Source of the DNA: TOLSYN sp963849065
Lineage (GTDB): Bacteria; Acidobacteriota; Terriglobia; Terriglobales; Acidobacteriaceae
Direction: 5' to 3'
NCBI GenBank assembly: GCA_963849065.1
Contig: CAWKFM010000002.1
Span: 434,001 to 498,000, forward strand
DNA length: 64,000 bases
Shown: in pieces, positions 25,697-34,766 of the stretch
Position numbering within the stretch: position 1 is the stretch's first letter
Layout: every line of letters starts with the position of its first letter
Translations under genes and position numbers: made by a program
The notes under the pieces: model-generated
Databases searched by the model: none
What the model was told of the DNA's origin: nothing
The model's input: only the letters and a program-made list of their open reading frames with translations

Positions 25697-26790
25697 TAGG
25701 CGCTCCTTGGCAGCGGAGACAGCACTCCCGCCTGTTCGACCGGCCCGACGCGCAACCCTGCCCAAACTTCGCGATTACCGAGATACCACTCGTGAATGCT
25801 GCTCAACACCTCATCCACGCCCGCCTTGGGCTGCCATCCGGTGTGGCGCGAAAACTTGCTGTGATCGCTGATGTAGATCACCTGATCGCCGGCGCGCGCC
25901 TCGGCGAAGTCGTAATCCAGATGTTCGCCGGTGAGCCGCTCCACCCGATCCATCAGTTCCAGCAGAGAAATCGCCTTCCCGGTTCCGCCACCAATGTTGT
26001 AGATCTGTCCCGCCGTTACCTTGCGCCGGGCAAAGGCCGCTTCGAAAGCGCGCAGCAGGTCGGCCACGTGGAGCACGTCGCGCACCTGGCGGCCATCGCC
26101 GTAAATGGTCAGCGGCCGGCCCTCCAGCGCCGAATAAAGAAAGTGCGCCACCCATCCCTGGTCCGCGCTGCCAGCCTGGCGCGGCCCCGCGATGCACGAC
26201 ATGCGGAAGACCACCGAGCGTAGGCCATAGATGCGCGCATAGTCCCGCACATACTGGTCAGCCCCGCCCTTGGAGCAGCCGTAGGGAGAGTGGAAGTCCA
26301 GCGGCCGCCGCTCGTCGCAGCCCATGCTCCCCGCCCCGCGTGGCCCAACCGTCTCGCCGACGCTCAAGTTGCCATACACCTTGTTGGTCGAGGTAAACAG
26401 CAGGAAGGGATTCTTGCCATGCCGCCGGGCGCCTTCGAGCACGTTGAAGGTGCCGCCCAGATTCACCTCGAAATCCAGCCGGGGATCGGCCAGCGAGGTG
26501 GTGACCGCGACCTGCGCGGCGAAGTGGTAGATCTCGTTGGCATCCTGCAGCACGCTGCTTACCATCGCGGCGTCGCGCACGTCGCCTACCGTAACCTGCA
26601 ATCGTCCGGTGGTTCCCGCCACTTCCTGCAGATGCTCCAGGTTGTGGCGCGATCCCTGACGTGAGAGGTTGTCGAAGACATGCACCCGGGCTCCGGTGGT
26701 CCGCAGCAGCCGCTCGGTCCAGTTCGAGCCGATAAATCCAGCGCCTCCAAAAACGACGACGGACCGGATCTCTGATCTCGTCATTCCCAT
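25696..26790 (-). CDS. NAD-dependent sugar-nucleotide epimerase, CDP-paratose 2-epimerase-like
   Basis: The 364-residue extended short-chain dehydrogenase has the NAD loop FGGAGFIGSNWTERLL, FDNLSRQGSRHNLEHL, the catalytic YGCSK (SPYGCSKGGADQYVRDYAR) and SVVFRMSCIAGPRQ followed by DQGWVAHFL. The last segments are those of CDP-paratose/CDP-tyvelose epimerases rather than GalE. It is co-transcribed and overlapping with the radical SAM gene, so both may modify one nucleotide sugar or glycan. The ATG at 26790 is preferred; one at 26784 is also possible, and the frame is open to 26916. Confidence 0.85.
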   Translation of the reverse strand: MGMTRSEIRSVVVFGGAGFIGSNWTERLLRTTGARVHVFDNLSRQGSRHNLEHLQEVAGTTGRLQVTVGDVRDAAMVSSVLQDANEIYHFAAQVAVTTSLADPRLDFEVNLGGTFNVLEGARRHGKNPFLLFTSTNKVYGNLSVGETVGPRGAGSMGCDERRPLDFHSPYGCSKGGADQYVRDYARIYGLRSVVFRMSCIAGPRQAGSADQGWVAHFLYSALEGRPLTIYGDGRQVRDVLHVADLLRAFEAAFARRKVTAGQIYNIGGGTGKAISLLELMDRVERLTGEHLDYDFAEARAGDQVIYISDHSKFSRHTGWQPKAGVDEVLSSIHEWYLGNREVWAGLRVGPVEQAGVLSPLPRSA

Positions 26791-26994
26791 CTTCCAAATC
26801 CTCTGTCGGGCCTCTCGATCGCTTTGGAGAGGCGCGAATCTTCCTGCTTTCATCCAGGGAGAATAGATGCAAGCCCACCTGCTCGCGTTGACCCTGAAAA
26901 CGTCTTTCGTTTGCAAGCCGGGTTAAGGCGGCGGAATCGCTTATACTGAATTCCAACTTCGCGAGCTTCTTAACCCTCTGGCCTAGAGCCTGTT

Positions 26995-28263
26995 ATGAAC
27001 CTTCGAGTGAACCGCATGCAGAAAGTGAAAATCATGTCCTCAGGTGCGGCAACCCCCATGGTGACGGTGGACAACGTAAGACGGGCCTACGCGCGCATCC
27101 GCGACTCGATCCTTCTTTCGCCCTGTTCGCATTCGGAAACCTTCTCCCGGCTCTCCGGCAACACGGTCTTCCTCAAGTTGGAGAACCATCAGATGACCGG
27201 CGCCTACAAGGAGCGCGGCGCGCTCAATAAAATCCTTGAGCTCACCCCGGAAGAGCGGCAGCGCGGATTGATTGCGGCCTCGGCCGGAAACCATGCCCAG
27301 GCCGTCTCCTACCACGCCAGCAAACGCGGCATCAGCGCGCAGATCGTGATGCCGCTGACCACGCCGCTGAACAAAGTCTTGGCCACCCGCCGCTTCGGCG
27401 GAGAGGTGGTGCTTTACGGCGCCAACTACGACGAGGCCTGCGACGAGGCCAAGCGAAGGGCCGCCGAATCCGGCCTCACCTTCATCCATGCCTTCGACGA
27501 CGATGCGGTGATCGCCGGGCAGGGCACGCTTGGATTGGAACTGCTCAGCCAGACGCCGGACATCGATGTGGTGATCGCTGCCATCGGCGGAGGCGGACTC
27601 ATCAGCGGCATGGCCTGCGCACTGAAGGAAATCAATCCGCGCATCCAGGTGATCGGCGTGCAAACCTCGCGCCTGCCTTCGATGAAGGCCGCCGTCGATG
27701 CCGGACACCTGGTCACGCTGCCCGTAGCCTCCACACTGGCCGACGGCATCGCCGTGCGCCGCGCCGGAGAACGCACCCTGCCCATGGTGCAAAAGTACGT
27801 GGACGAAATCGTCACCGTGGAAGAAGAAGAGATTGCCAGCGCCATTCTGCTATTGCTGGAGCGCGAGAAGACCGTGGCCGAAGGCGCGGGCGCCGCGGCC
27901 GTCGCCGCCCTGGTACATCATAAGATCCGCTGCAGCGGCAAGCGCGTGGCGGCCATCATCAGCGGAGGCAACATCGACGTCGGCATTCTCTCGCGCATCA
28001 TCGAGCGCGGCTTAGCCAAAGACGGACGCCTGATCCGCCTGCGCATCCACCTGCCCGACTACCCCGGCGCGCTGCACACCCTCACCGGAGTCCTGGCCGA
28101 CCACCGCGCCAACATCGTGGAAACCGCCTACGACCGCAAGTTCGGCGTCGATCTCGGCTACTCCGCCATCGACCTGACCATGGAGACGCGCGGCAACGAA
28201 CACGTCGAAAACCTGCTCACCGCGCTGGCCGCCGCTGGCTACCAGTTCGAACGCATTCAGTAA
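26995..28263 (+). CDS. ilvA: Threonine ammonia-lyase with C-terminal ACT domain
   Basis: The 422-residue pyridoxal phosphate enzyme deaminates threonine to 2-oxobutanoate. The PLP lysine is in NHQMTGAYKERGALNK, the phosphate loop is AIGGGGLISGMA, and AASAGNHAQAVSYHA is also typical. Residues ~345-422 form one ACT-type regulatory domain (LPDYPGALHTLTGVLADHRANIVE). This layout is the shorter catabolic/biosynthetic type, so isoleucine inhibition is uncertain. The start could be 26995 or the internal ATG of MSSGAATP. The next gene follows after 16 bp. Confidence 0.92.
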   Translation: MNLRVNRMQKVKIMSSGAATPMVTVDNVRRAYARIRDSILLSPCSHSETFSRLSGNTVFLKLENHQMTGAYKERGALNKILELTPEERQRGLIAASAGNHAQAVSYHASKRGISAQIVMPLTTPLNKVLATRRFGGEVVLYGANYDEACDEAKRRAAESGLTFIHAFDDDAVIAGQGTLGLELLSQTPDIDVVIAAIGGGGLISGMACALKEINPRIQVIGVQTSRLPSMKAAVDAGHLVTLPVASTLADGIAVRRAGERTLPMVQKYVDEIVTVEEEEIASAILLLLEREKTVAEGAGAAAVAALVHHKIRCSGKRVAAIISGGNIDVGILSRIIERGLAKDGRLIRLRIHLPDYPGALHTLTGVLADHRANIVETAYDRKFGVDLGYSAIDLTMETRGNEHVENLLTALAAAGYQFERIQ

Positions 28264-28279
28264 GAGGTAATATTCCTTT

Positions 28280-28495
28280 ATGGCTCTCGTCTGGTTAGCC
28301 GAATGCAAAATCTGCGCGCTGCGCTTCGCCCTGCTGCCGCGTGAACATGTCTCCGGTAAAAGCACCGCTTCCCTACCCCCGAACTCCGCCCTGGGACGCT
28401 TCGAATGCCCCAACTGCCACGAGTTTCAGGAGTACTCCACCGCCGACCTGATCCCCGGCGAAGGCCACATCGTTCCCTCACGCGAAAACGAGTAA
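28280..28495 (+). CDS. Small hypothetical protein with zinc-ribbon-like cysteine pairs
   Basis: I do not recognise this 71-residue protein. It has two CxxC pairs, CKIC near residues 9-12 and CPNC near 43-46, about 30 residues apart. That spacing fits a small zinc ribbon. There is no signal peptide. It starts 16 bp after ilvA, preceded by AAGAGGTAA, and is probably co-transcribed with it. Confidence 0.7.
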   Translation: MALVWLAECKICALRFALLPREHVSGKSTASLPPNSALGRFECPNCHEFQEYSTADLIPGEGHIVPSRENE

Positions 28496-28578
28496 TTTGT
28501 TTTGCGCAATGCAAAAGGCCGGCGACCCAGCGCCTGCGGTCGGCAGCGGAGCGTTACCCGTCCCAGTATTCACACACG

Positions 28579-28607
28579 CAAAAAGGCCGGCGACATGCGC
28601 CGGCCTT
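28579..28607 (-). terminator. Rho-independent terminator of the thiolase gene
   Basis: A perfect 10-bp stem (AAGGCCGGCG and CGCCGGCCTT, loop of five bases) is followed on the minus strand by TTTTTGCG. It lies 24 bp past the thiolase stop. A partial copy of its left arm (AAAAGGCCGGCGACC) occurs at about 28512. Confidence 0.85.
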
Positions 28608-28630
28608 GCAATTGAACCAGTGCTTCCCTG

Positions 28631-29824
28631 CTACGGCTTCAGCACCGTGCACACTGAAGCGCAAGCCGTGCCGCCGACGTTGAAGGTCGCGGCCACCTTG
28701 GCGTTCTTCACCTGCGCGTTGGCGCGGCCCAGCAGCTGTTTGAAGCAGGTTCCGAGCATGGCAACGCCGGTGGCTCCCACCGGATGGCCCTTGGCGATCA
28801 ATCCGCCGGAGAGGTTGATGCCGCACTCGCCATCCTGCCGCGCCTTGCCTTCCACCCAGTACTTTGCGCCCTCGCCGGGCTTGGCCTTGCCGATCACTTC
28901 GGTGCCGATGGCGCCCATCACCGTAAAGCAGTCGTGCACCTCGGCCACGTTCACATCCGCCGGCGTCACTCCGGCCATCTCATAGGCCTTGTGCATGGCC
29001 TTGTAAGCTCCGGCGGGAACCAGAGCGTTGCGTCCTTCGGTGAGCAGCGGGTCGGTAGCCTGCGCATAGCCGGCGATTTCCACCGCGTCGGCACGGCTCA
29101 CGCCCAGCTTCTTCAATCCCTCTTCGGTCGCCAGAATCAGCGTCGCGTAGCCGTCGGTAATCTGCGAGCAGTCGTAGGTCTTCAGCGGCAGGCCGTCGAT
29201 GATGTAGCGGTTGCGTTCACCGATGGTCACGGCTTCATCCAGGGTGACCTTGACCTTCTGCATCTGCGCCAGCGCGTTGCGGTTGCCGTTGGCATACTCC
29301 TCTACGGCAATGGTGGCCAGGTCCCGCTCGGTCACCTTGTAATGCTTCATGTAGCAATCCATGATCTGAGCGAACAGATGGGGGAAGACGTAAATCTTGC
29401 CGCGGCGTTCATCGGGATGCGAAAACAGTCCCAGCGCGTGGCCGATCATTTTGCCATCCATGCGGCCTTCGGCATCGCGCATCTTCTCGTATCCCATGGC
29501 AAAACCGGTCTCGCCCCAGCCCGCCTGCAGCTTCAAAATGGTGGAGAGCACGGCCTGTCCGCCGGAGGCGCAGGCATTCTCCACGCTCTCAATCGGTTTG
29601 CCTTCCAACCCAGGAACCGCCGCCACCAATCCCGAAACCAAGCCCTGACTATTTAGGGAAATATTGCAGGCCGCTCCCACTGCACCCACATCCAGCAATG
29701 AGGGATCGATGTTGATTTCCTTGCACACGTCCGCGATCGCCTGCTGGGCGATCTCGGGCACCGTCATCCCCAACAGTTTGCCGAACCTGGATTGGTGAAA
29801 AGCTGCGATGTAGACACGTTTCAT
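28631..29824 (-). CDS. Thiolase family protein
   Basis: The 397-residue enzyme has the nucleophilic Cys in VENACASGGQAV, HDCFTVMGAIGTEVIG in the middle, and the C-terminal GGLIAKGHPVGATGVAML containing the catalytic His. The HDCF segment is typical of the SCP2-type/lipid-transfer thiolases and of archaeal-type acetyl-CoA acetyltransferases rather than FadA or PhaA. It should condense or cleave acyl-CoA thioesters. It is transcribed alone, with its own terminator. Confidence 0.88.
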   Translation of the reverse strand: MKRVYIAAFHQSRFGKLLGMTVPEIAQQAIADVCKEINIDPSLLDVGAVGAACNISLNSQGLVSGLVAAVPGLEGKPIESVENACASGGQAVLSTILKLQAGWGETGFAMGYEKMRDAEGRMDGKMIGHALGLFSHPDERRGKIYVFPHLFAQIMDCYMKHYKVTERDLATIAVEEYANGNRNALAQMQKVKVTLDEAVTIGERNRYIIDGLPLKTYDCSQITDGYATLILATEEGLKKLGVSRADAVEIAGYAQATDPLLTEGRNALVPAGAYKAMHKAYEMAGVTPADVNVAEVHDCFTVMGAIGTEVIGKAKPGEGAKYWVEGKARQDGECGINLSGGLIAKGHPVGATGVAMLGTCFKQLLGRANAQVKNAKVAATFNVGGTACASVCTVLKP

Positions 29825-30316
29825 GTATTAGTTTTAGTTCTCCCTAAAAATTTTGCGCCTTAATGCGGCCCCAGAAAGAAGATGCGTTTTCGTGCAAGCA
29901 AGACTCAGTACTTCAGGATTCAATGCAAGCGGGGGCATTGGTACGGCTTGTACTGCCAGGAATCAGAGGAAATAAAAAACGTAGCATGGTGCTCCGCGCG
30001 GCTCGGGCCGGCTGCACCCTATAGCCGGAGCATGCCTCGCACGCCGGCGCCAGACTGAATGATTACTACTTCAGTGTACACTACCGGACTTAGAACGTCG
30101 CGCTCACGGCTTCGAAAACGATTCTGCTATGAAGTCCGACGAGTCCGACTTTTGTCTGCCGCGGCCCCGGAACGCCGGACGGAGTTTGCTTCGGGATGTG
30201 TCCTCGATAAAAAAGGGGGCGAGCCACGGCAGGGTTGCGCGCATCGCGGGGCTGAAGCGCTCCAGGTGACCGGCCTCGCAGACTCGCCTGTGCTGCGGGC
30301 GAGGGCGATCAGGCAA
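29825..30316. other. Intergenic region, no recognised gene
   Basis: The 492 bp between the thiolase start and the hypB stop (both minus) presumably carry the thiolase promoter. A 10-bp palindrome AGTGTACACT lies at about 30073-30082. Short frames on either strand lack family features or good ribosome-binding sites. No T-run terminator is evident after hypB. Confidence 0.45.
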
Positions 30317-30991
30317 TCAGGCGGAGATCAGCTCACCGGATTTCACCGCGGCCAATTTCTCTTCCAGCCACTTCATCCATTCGTCCAGCCCGTCGCCCTT
30401 GCTCGAGCTCTCGATAATCTGAATGCCCGGATGCATGGAGCGCGCATTGCTCTTGGCCAGTTCGGCGCTGAAGGGCACATACGGCAACAGATCCACCTTG
30501 CTCAGAATCATCAGCTCCGACTTTACGAAGATCGATGGATACTTCAGCGGCTTGTCTTCGCCCTCGGTCACACTCAGCATCACGATCTTGAAGTGCTCGC
30601 CCAGGTCATAGCTGGTGGGACAAACCAGGTTGCCCACGTTCTCGATAATCAGCAGGTCGAAGCTCTCCAGCGGCCAGTCCGCCAGATGCTTCTCGATCAT
30701 CTTCGCGTCGAGATGGCAAGTGCCGCCGGTGATGATCTGCTTCACCGGGAACCCCCATTGCGCCAGCCGCGTCGCGTCGTTCTCCGTCTGCAGATCGCCG
30801 GTGAGCAGCACCACGCGCTTGCCTTTATCCATGCGCTCCAGCGTGCGTTCGAGCAGCGTCGTTTTGCCCGAGCCCGGCGAACTGATAATGTTCACCACCA
30901 AAATCTTGTGCTCGCGGAACTTCTCGCGCAACTCGGCGGCAATCTTCTGATTTTCGTTCAGCACCTTTTTTTCAACCGCGATCTGGCTCAT
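30317..30991 (-). CDS. hypB: Hydrogenase nickel incorporation GTPase HypB
   Basis: The 224-residue GTPase delivers nickel to [NiFe] hydrogenase precursors together with HypA. It has the P-loop SSPGSGKTTLLERTL, GDLQTENDA, the metal-site GTCHLDAKM, and IENVGNLVCPTSYDLGE. The His-rich or CxxCGC N-terminal nickel-binding extension is absent. The start at 30991 overlaps the hypA stop (ATGA), though the frame is open to 31063. No hydrogenase structural gene is in the window. Confidence 0.94.
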   Translation of the reverse strand: MSQIAVEKKVLNENQKIAAELREKFREHKILVVNIISSPGSGKTTLLERTLERMDKGKRVVLLTGDLQTENDATRLAQWGFPVKQIITGGTCHLDAKMIEKHLADWPLESFDLLIIENVGNLVCPTSYDLGEHFKIVMLSVTEGEDKPLKYPSIFVKSELMILSKVDLLPYVPFSAELAKSNARSMHPGIQIIESSSKGDGLDEWMKWLEEKLAAVKSGELISA

Positions 30992-31356
30992 TCGTCTTCC
31001 ACCTCGAAATAGGCAATCTGTAGCTCTTCTCCAGCGATAGTAATGGTGCCCACCTCGCCGCACTCCGGACAGGCCGTAAACGGCATGGGCAAATCCGCGG
31101 CCCAGTTCTCTGCCCTGAACTCATGATTGCAGCGCGGACACCGCTGCCGCCGCAGAACCTGTTCAATCTCCAGCACGAGCGATGCCCACTCCGTGTCCTT
31201 CACCACGCACTCAAAGCCAAAGCGCAGGCAGTCTACGTCCACTCCGGCCAGCTCTCCCACGCGCAGCCCAACCTTGGAGATCTGCCGGCCCGCGTGCTGC
31301 TTCTTCCACTCGTCCAACTGGTCGAGAACGGAAGAAACGATGGATAGCTCGTGCAT
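30988..31356 (-). CDS. hypA: Hydrogenase maturation nickel metallochaperone HypA
   Basis: The 122-residue protein starts MHELSIV, with the nickel-binding Met-His-Glu. It carries the zinc motif CPRC...CPEC (about residues 73-76 and 94-97). It partners HypB, encoded immediately downstream with a four-base overlap. The other maturation genes (hypCDEF) and hydrogenase genes are not adjacent, so this pair may serve a hydrogenase located elsewhere or another nickel enzyme. Confidence 0.94.
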   Translation of the reverse strand: MHELSIVSSVLDQLDEWKKQHAGRQISKVGLRVGELAGVDVDCLRFGFECVVKDTEWASLVLEIEQVLRRQRCPRCNHEFRAENWAADLPMPFTACPECGEVGTITIAGEELQIAYFEVEDE

Positions 31357-31438
31357 GTGTTGATTCTCGGCTTCGCCGTATCACTCTGGCTGTGATGAGG
31401 CTCACAGCTTTGCGGATGCACGCACCCATCCAGGCGTC

Positions 31439-32311
31439 TCAACACCGCGACAGGATGAACAGCAGGGCGGTCAGCAGCAGCATCGCCGCGATGACCCACG
31501 CGCCAAAGCTTCGCGAGTCTTCCTCCACCGGCTCCGGAATTGGAGCCGAGACGAGCATGAGTTCCGGATGGTCTTCGGGACGAAGCTCTCCGATAGCCCG
31601 CTTTTGTGCGGCGCGAATGCGGCTCATGTACGGTTCGAACCACGCGCCTTGCGCCGCGCCGGTCTCCGGCAGTGCTCTTGCGCCTAACGCCGCCAGCATC
31701 GCCGGATCGGCGTGCGTGGAGCGGCCATGGTCATGAAACATTTCATGCAGCGAGGGAAGCATCTGGCGGAGCTGCGCTAAATCAGACTGCATCATCGCTT
31801 CGCGCAGAGTGGCATCACTGCGCAGCGCGGAGGCGATTTCGCCGGCGGCAAATCCCGCCGCGGTCATCATGCGCAGGCTCGTCTCCGGAATACCGGAATC
31901 TGGCGGCTCGCCAACCGGTTCGGCAGCGGCGCGCAACTCGTTGAGTGCGGCGCTCAGGTGCTCGATCGCCGCCCGCTTGGCCGCCTGGGGAGTGCCGTCG
32001 CGCAGCTCATCCACGACGCGGGGACTGCCGTACATGGCGTCGGCAACGTCCACGGCGGGCAGTCCCGCGCCTACCAGTAGGCGGATGCCGGCCAGCAGCA
32101 CCGCGATCTCCTCGGGCGAGGAGTAGGCGCCGAACTCCTGCGCCAGCGTGGACAGAATCGATCCCAGCGGCTTGCCCCAGCCCGTGCCGCCACCAGCGCG
32201 CTGGCCTCCGATGCCCGCCACGGAACCCGGCCCCCGCAGATCGCCGAGATTGTCGATTGCCTCTGTCATGTGGTGGGCCGCCCCACCCAGCGCGGCGTTT
32301 ACCTCGTACAC
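31439..32311 (-). CDS. Hypothetical tail-anchored protein
   Basis: I do not recognise this 290-residue protein. It is Ala-rich and mostly helical up to about residue 260, then ends in a single hydrophobic helix (WVIAAMLLLTALLFILSRC) at the extreme C-terminus, as in tail-anchored proteins. HEMFHDHGRSTHAD near residue 190 is His/Asp rich. A GTG start directly after the ComM stop (TAAGTG) is assumed; an ATG at 32269 is the alternative. It is coupled to the comM-type gene. Confidence 0.7.
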   Translation of the reverse strand: MYEVNAALGGAAHHMTEAIDNLGDLRGPGSVAGIGGQRAGGGTGWGKPLGSILSTLAQEFGAYSSPEEIAVLLAGIRLLVGAGLPAVDVADAMYGSPRVVDELRDGTPQAAKRAAIEHLSAALNELRAAAEPVGEPPDSGIPETSLRMMTAAGFAAGEIASALRSDATLREAMMQSDLAQLRQMLPSLHEMFHDHGRSTHADPAMLAALGARALPETGAAQGAWFEPYMSRIRAAQKRAIGELRPEDHPELMLVSAPIPEPVEEDSRSFGAWVIAAMLLLTALLFILSRC

Positions 32312-33859
32312 TTATGCCGAGTACGTCCTGTCCAGCGTGCGGTACTGGATGGCCTCGGCGATGTGCTTGGCTTCCAGCTGCTCCGCGCCTTCCAGATCGG
32401 CAACCGTGCGCGAAACCTTTAGGATGCGGTCGTGGGCGCGGGCGCTCAGACCCGACTGGGTCATGGCGCGCTCCAGCAATCGCTCGCAGTCGGCGCTGAG
32501 TTCGCAGAAGGTGCGGATCTGGCGCGAGCCCATCTGCGCGTTAGCGAAAAACTTTTCTCCGGCGGCGCGGAAGCGTTGCAGTTGGCGTTCGCGGGCGCGC
32601 AGGATGCGTTCGCGGATCGCCGCCGATGGCTCGGCCTGTACCTTGGAGCGCAGCCCCTTGTAGTTCACCGCCGGAACGTCGATGTGAATGTCGATGCGGT
32701 CCAGCAGCGGCCCGCTGATTTTGGAGATGTAGCGCTGGATCATCGGCGGGGTGCACTTGCACTCGCGCGCGCGGTCGTTGAAAAAGCCGCATGGACAGGG
32801 GTTCATAGCGGCGGCCACCATGAAGCGCGCAGGAAAGGTAAGCGACATGGCGGCGCGCGCAATCGAAACCGTTCCATCCTCCAGCGGCTGCCGCATCACC
32901 TCCAGCACGTTGCGGGGAAACTCCGGCAACTCGTCGAGAAAGAGCACGCCGTTGTGGGCCAGCGAGACTTCGCCGGGACGCGGGATCGCGCCGCCGCCGA
33001 TCAGTCCTGCGTCGCTGATGGTGTGGTGCGGTGAGCGGAAGGGACGCACGCCAACCAGTCCATTACCCGCGTCCAGCACGCCGGCGACGGAGTGAATCTT
33101 GGTTGTCTCCAGCGCTTCTTCAAACGTGAGCGGCGGCAGAATGGTGGGCATGCGTTTGGTGAGCATCGTCTTGCCGCCGCCGGACGGCCCGATCATCAGG
33201 ATGTTGTGACCGCCGGCGCAGGCGACTTCCATGGCGCGCTTGGCGGTGTGCTGGCCGCGCACGTCCTTAAAGTCCACGGCGAAGTGCTCCACCTGCGCCA
33301 GCAGCGCCTGGCTGTCCACCACCAGCGGCGTGGGGCCAACTCCGGTGTTGATGAGGTGCACCACGTCGAGCAGGGTCTTCACGGGATAGACCTTGACGCC
33401 CTCGACCACGGCGGCTTCGCGCGCGTTCTGCTCCGGCACCAGGAGGTTGGGGATCTTGCGCGCCCGAGCGGCGACGGCGATGGGCAGCGCGCCGCGCACC
33501 GGACGCAGGCTGCCATCTAGCGAAAGCTCACCCACAATGACGAACTCGCCCAGGTCCTGCCGCTTCAGTCCGCCGTAGGCGCCGAGGATTCCCAGCGCCA
33601 TCGGCAGGTCGAAGCCCGAGCCTTCCTTCTTCAAGTCGGCGGGGGCAAGGTTGATGGTGATGTGGGTGGGAGGAATGTCGTAGCCGCAGTTTTTCAGCGG
33701 GGCGCGAATGCGCTCGCGGCTTTCGCGCACCGCGGTGTCAGGCAGGCCGACGGTGGTGAAGTGATCCTCGTTCATCTTGACGCCGGAGACATCGACTTCC
33801 ACGTCGATGAGGTTAGCGTCGATGCCGTACACGGTCGCGCTCAGAGTTTTGAAAAGCAT
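32312..33859 (-). CDS. comM: YifB/ComM family Mg-chelatase-like AAA ATPase
   Basis: The 515-residue protein has an N-terminal Lon-protease-like fold (MLFKTLSATVYGIDANLIDVEVDVSG, INLAPADLKKEGSGFDLPMALG). A Mg-chelatase AAA domain follows, with Walker A GPSGGGKTML, PFRSPHHTISDAGLIGGG, FLDELPEF and the Cys-rich CPCGFFNDRARECKC. Family members promote branch migration during natural transformation. Start 33859 matches the family N-terminus; an ATG at 33898 is possible. It is followed by the tail-anchored hypothetical gene without a gap. Confidence 0.92.
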   Translation of the reverse strand: MLFKTLSATVYGIDANLIDVEVDVSGVKMNEDHFTTVGLPDTAVRESRERIRAPLKNCGYDIPPTHITINLAPADLKKEGSGFDLPMALGILGAYGGLKRQDLGEFVIVGELSLDGSLRPVRGALPIAVAARARKIPNLLVPEQNAREAAVVEGVKVYPVKTLLDVVHLINTGVGPTPLVVDSQALLAQVEHFAVDFKDVRGQHTAKRAMEVACAGGHNILMIGPSGGGKTMLTKRMPTILPPLTFEEALETTKIHSVAGVLDAGNGLVGVRPFRSPHHTISDAGLIGGGAIPRPGEVSLAHNGVLFLDELPEFPRNVLEVMRQPLEDGTVSIARAAMSLTFPARFMVAAAMNPCPCGFFNDRARECKCTPPMIQRYISKISGPLLDRIDIHIDVPAVNYKGLRSKVQAEPSAAIRERILRARERQLQRFRAAGEKFFANAQMGSRQIRTFCELSADCERLLERAMTQSGLSARAHDRILKVSRTVADLEGAEQLEAKHIAEAIQYRTLDRTYSA

Positions 33860-33984
33860 AGGAGGCCAATAGCTTTCAGTTATGGGGTGCGAAGTCATTC
33901 TACCCCGGCTTCCGCGCCGCCGCACCAACTCTGAACGATTGATTGTCTGGTTAATCGTTACCAGTGGGGGGAGTGCCTGGGTGG

Positions 33985-34015
33985 GCAATGGTTGCGCAAG
34001 ACGCGCAACCATTGC
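33985..34015. repeat. Perfect 13-bp inverted repeat (family D, copy 2)
   Basis: GCAATGGTTGCGC and GCGCAACCATTGC are separated by five bases. The preceding 50 bp contain AACGATTGATTG and CTGGTTAATCGTT. These are also found beside the inverted repeat at 4494-4521, which marks the two loci as members of one repeat family. Confidence 0.8.
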
Positions 34016-34124
34016 TTATCTTGCTATGCGGGGAGTTGCAACCAGGTACTTAATCAGCAATGGTCGCTTTCCAGCGGTGCGCGTTGCAGGGCATCGCGGA
34101 GGAAGTGATCTCAGGCTTCTTGGC

Positions 34125-34766
34125 TTACTGTGCCGCCGGTTCGTCTGCCGCCGCTTCGCCATTCATCGCCGCGCTCGTTGCGGAGGAGATGTCGCCGGTG
34201 GTCAGCAACCTCTCCAGAACTGGAATATTCTTGCGCTGCGTTTCCACAAAATCAACGCCCTCGGCGGTGATGGTGTACTCCGAGTTGTCGGCCCGGGTGA
34301 TGTATCCCTTGGTCCGGAGATACCACATGGTGAACAGCAGATAGTCGCGCGGAAAGCCTAGGCGGCTTTCGATATCGCGCAGGGAAAGTTCCGGACGATC
34401 CGGGTTGGTGCGGCGCTTGGCATACAAGACGGTCAGCACCGCCAGTCGCCGGTTCAACTCACCTTCCATGCTGTCCATAAAATCAATCCATGCCGAGAGA
34501 GGCTCGGGCTGGGATGACTGGCGGCTGGCGTCGTAGGCGGCGCGGCGCACCGGATCGGAGAGCACTTCGTAGGCCTGCGTCAGCAGGTAGAACCGCTCCG
34601 TGTCGCCCGTCTCACGGTTATCGGGGTGAAAGCGCGTAGCCAGGAACCGGTACACGCGGTGGATGGTATCGGACTCCGCGCTCGGGCTGATTTGCAGGAA
34701 CTCGTAATAATCAGGCATCTCCATCCGAAGATCTTGCCCCGAAGCTTTTACGCCGTCACTCGACAT
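34125..34766 (-). CDS. J-domain protein with C-terminal winged-helix-like region
   Basis: The 213-residue protein has an N-terminal J domain (about 15-80: DYYEFLQISPSAESDTIHRVYRF, HPD motif, LTQAYEVLSDPVRRAAYD). It lacks the Gly/Phe and zinc-finger regions of DnaJ. Residues ~120-175 (LSLRDIESRLGFPRDYLLFTMWYLRTKGYITRAD) resemble a winged helix-turn-helix. It may direct DnaK to a specific client. It lies divergent from hrcA. An alternative GTG start exists at 34781. Confidence 0.8.
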   Translation of the reverse strand: MSSDGVKASGQDLRMEMPDYYEFLQISPSAESDTIHRVYRFLATRFHPDNRETGDTERFYLLTQAYEVLSDPVRRAAYDASRQSSQPEPLSAWIDFMDSMEGELNRRLAVLTVLYAKRRTNPDRPELSLRDIESRLGFPRDYLLFTMWYLRTKGYITRADNSEYTITAEGVDFVETQRKNIPVLERLLTTGDISSATSAAMNGEAAADEPAAQ

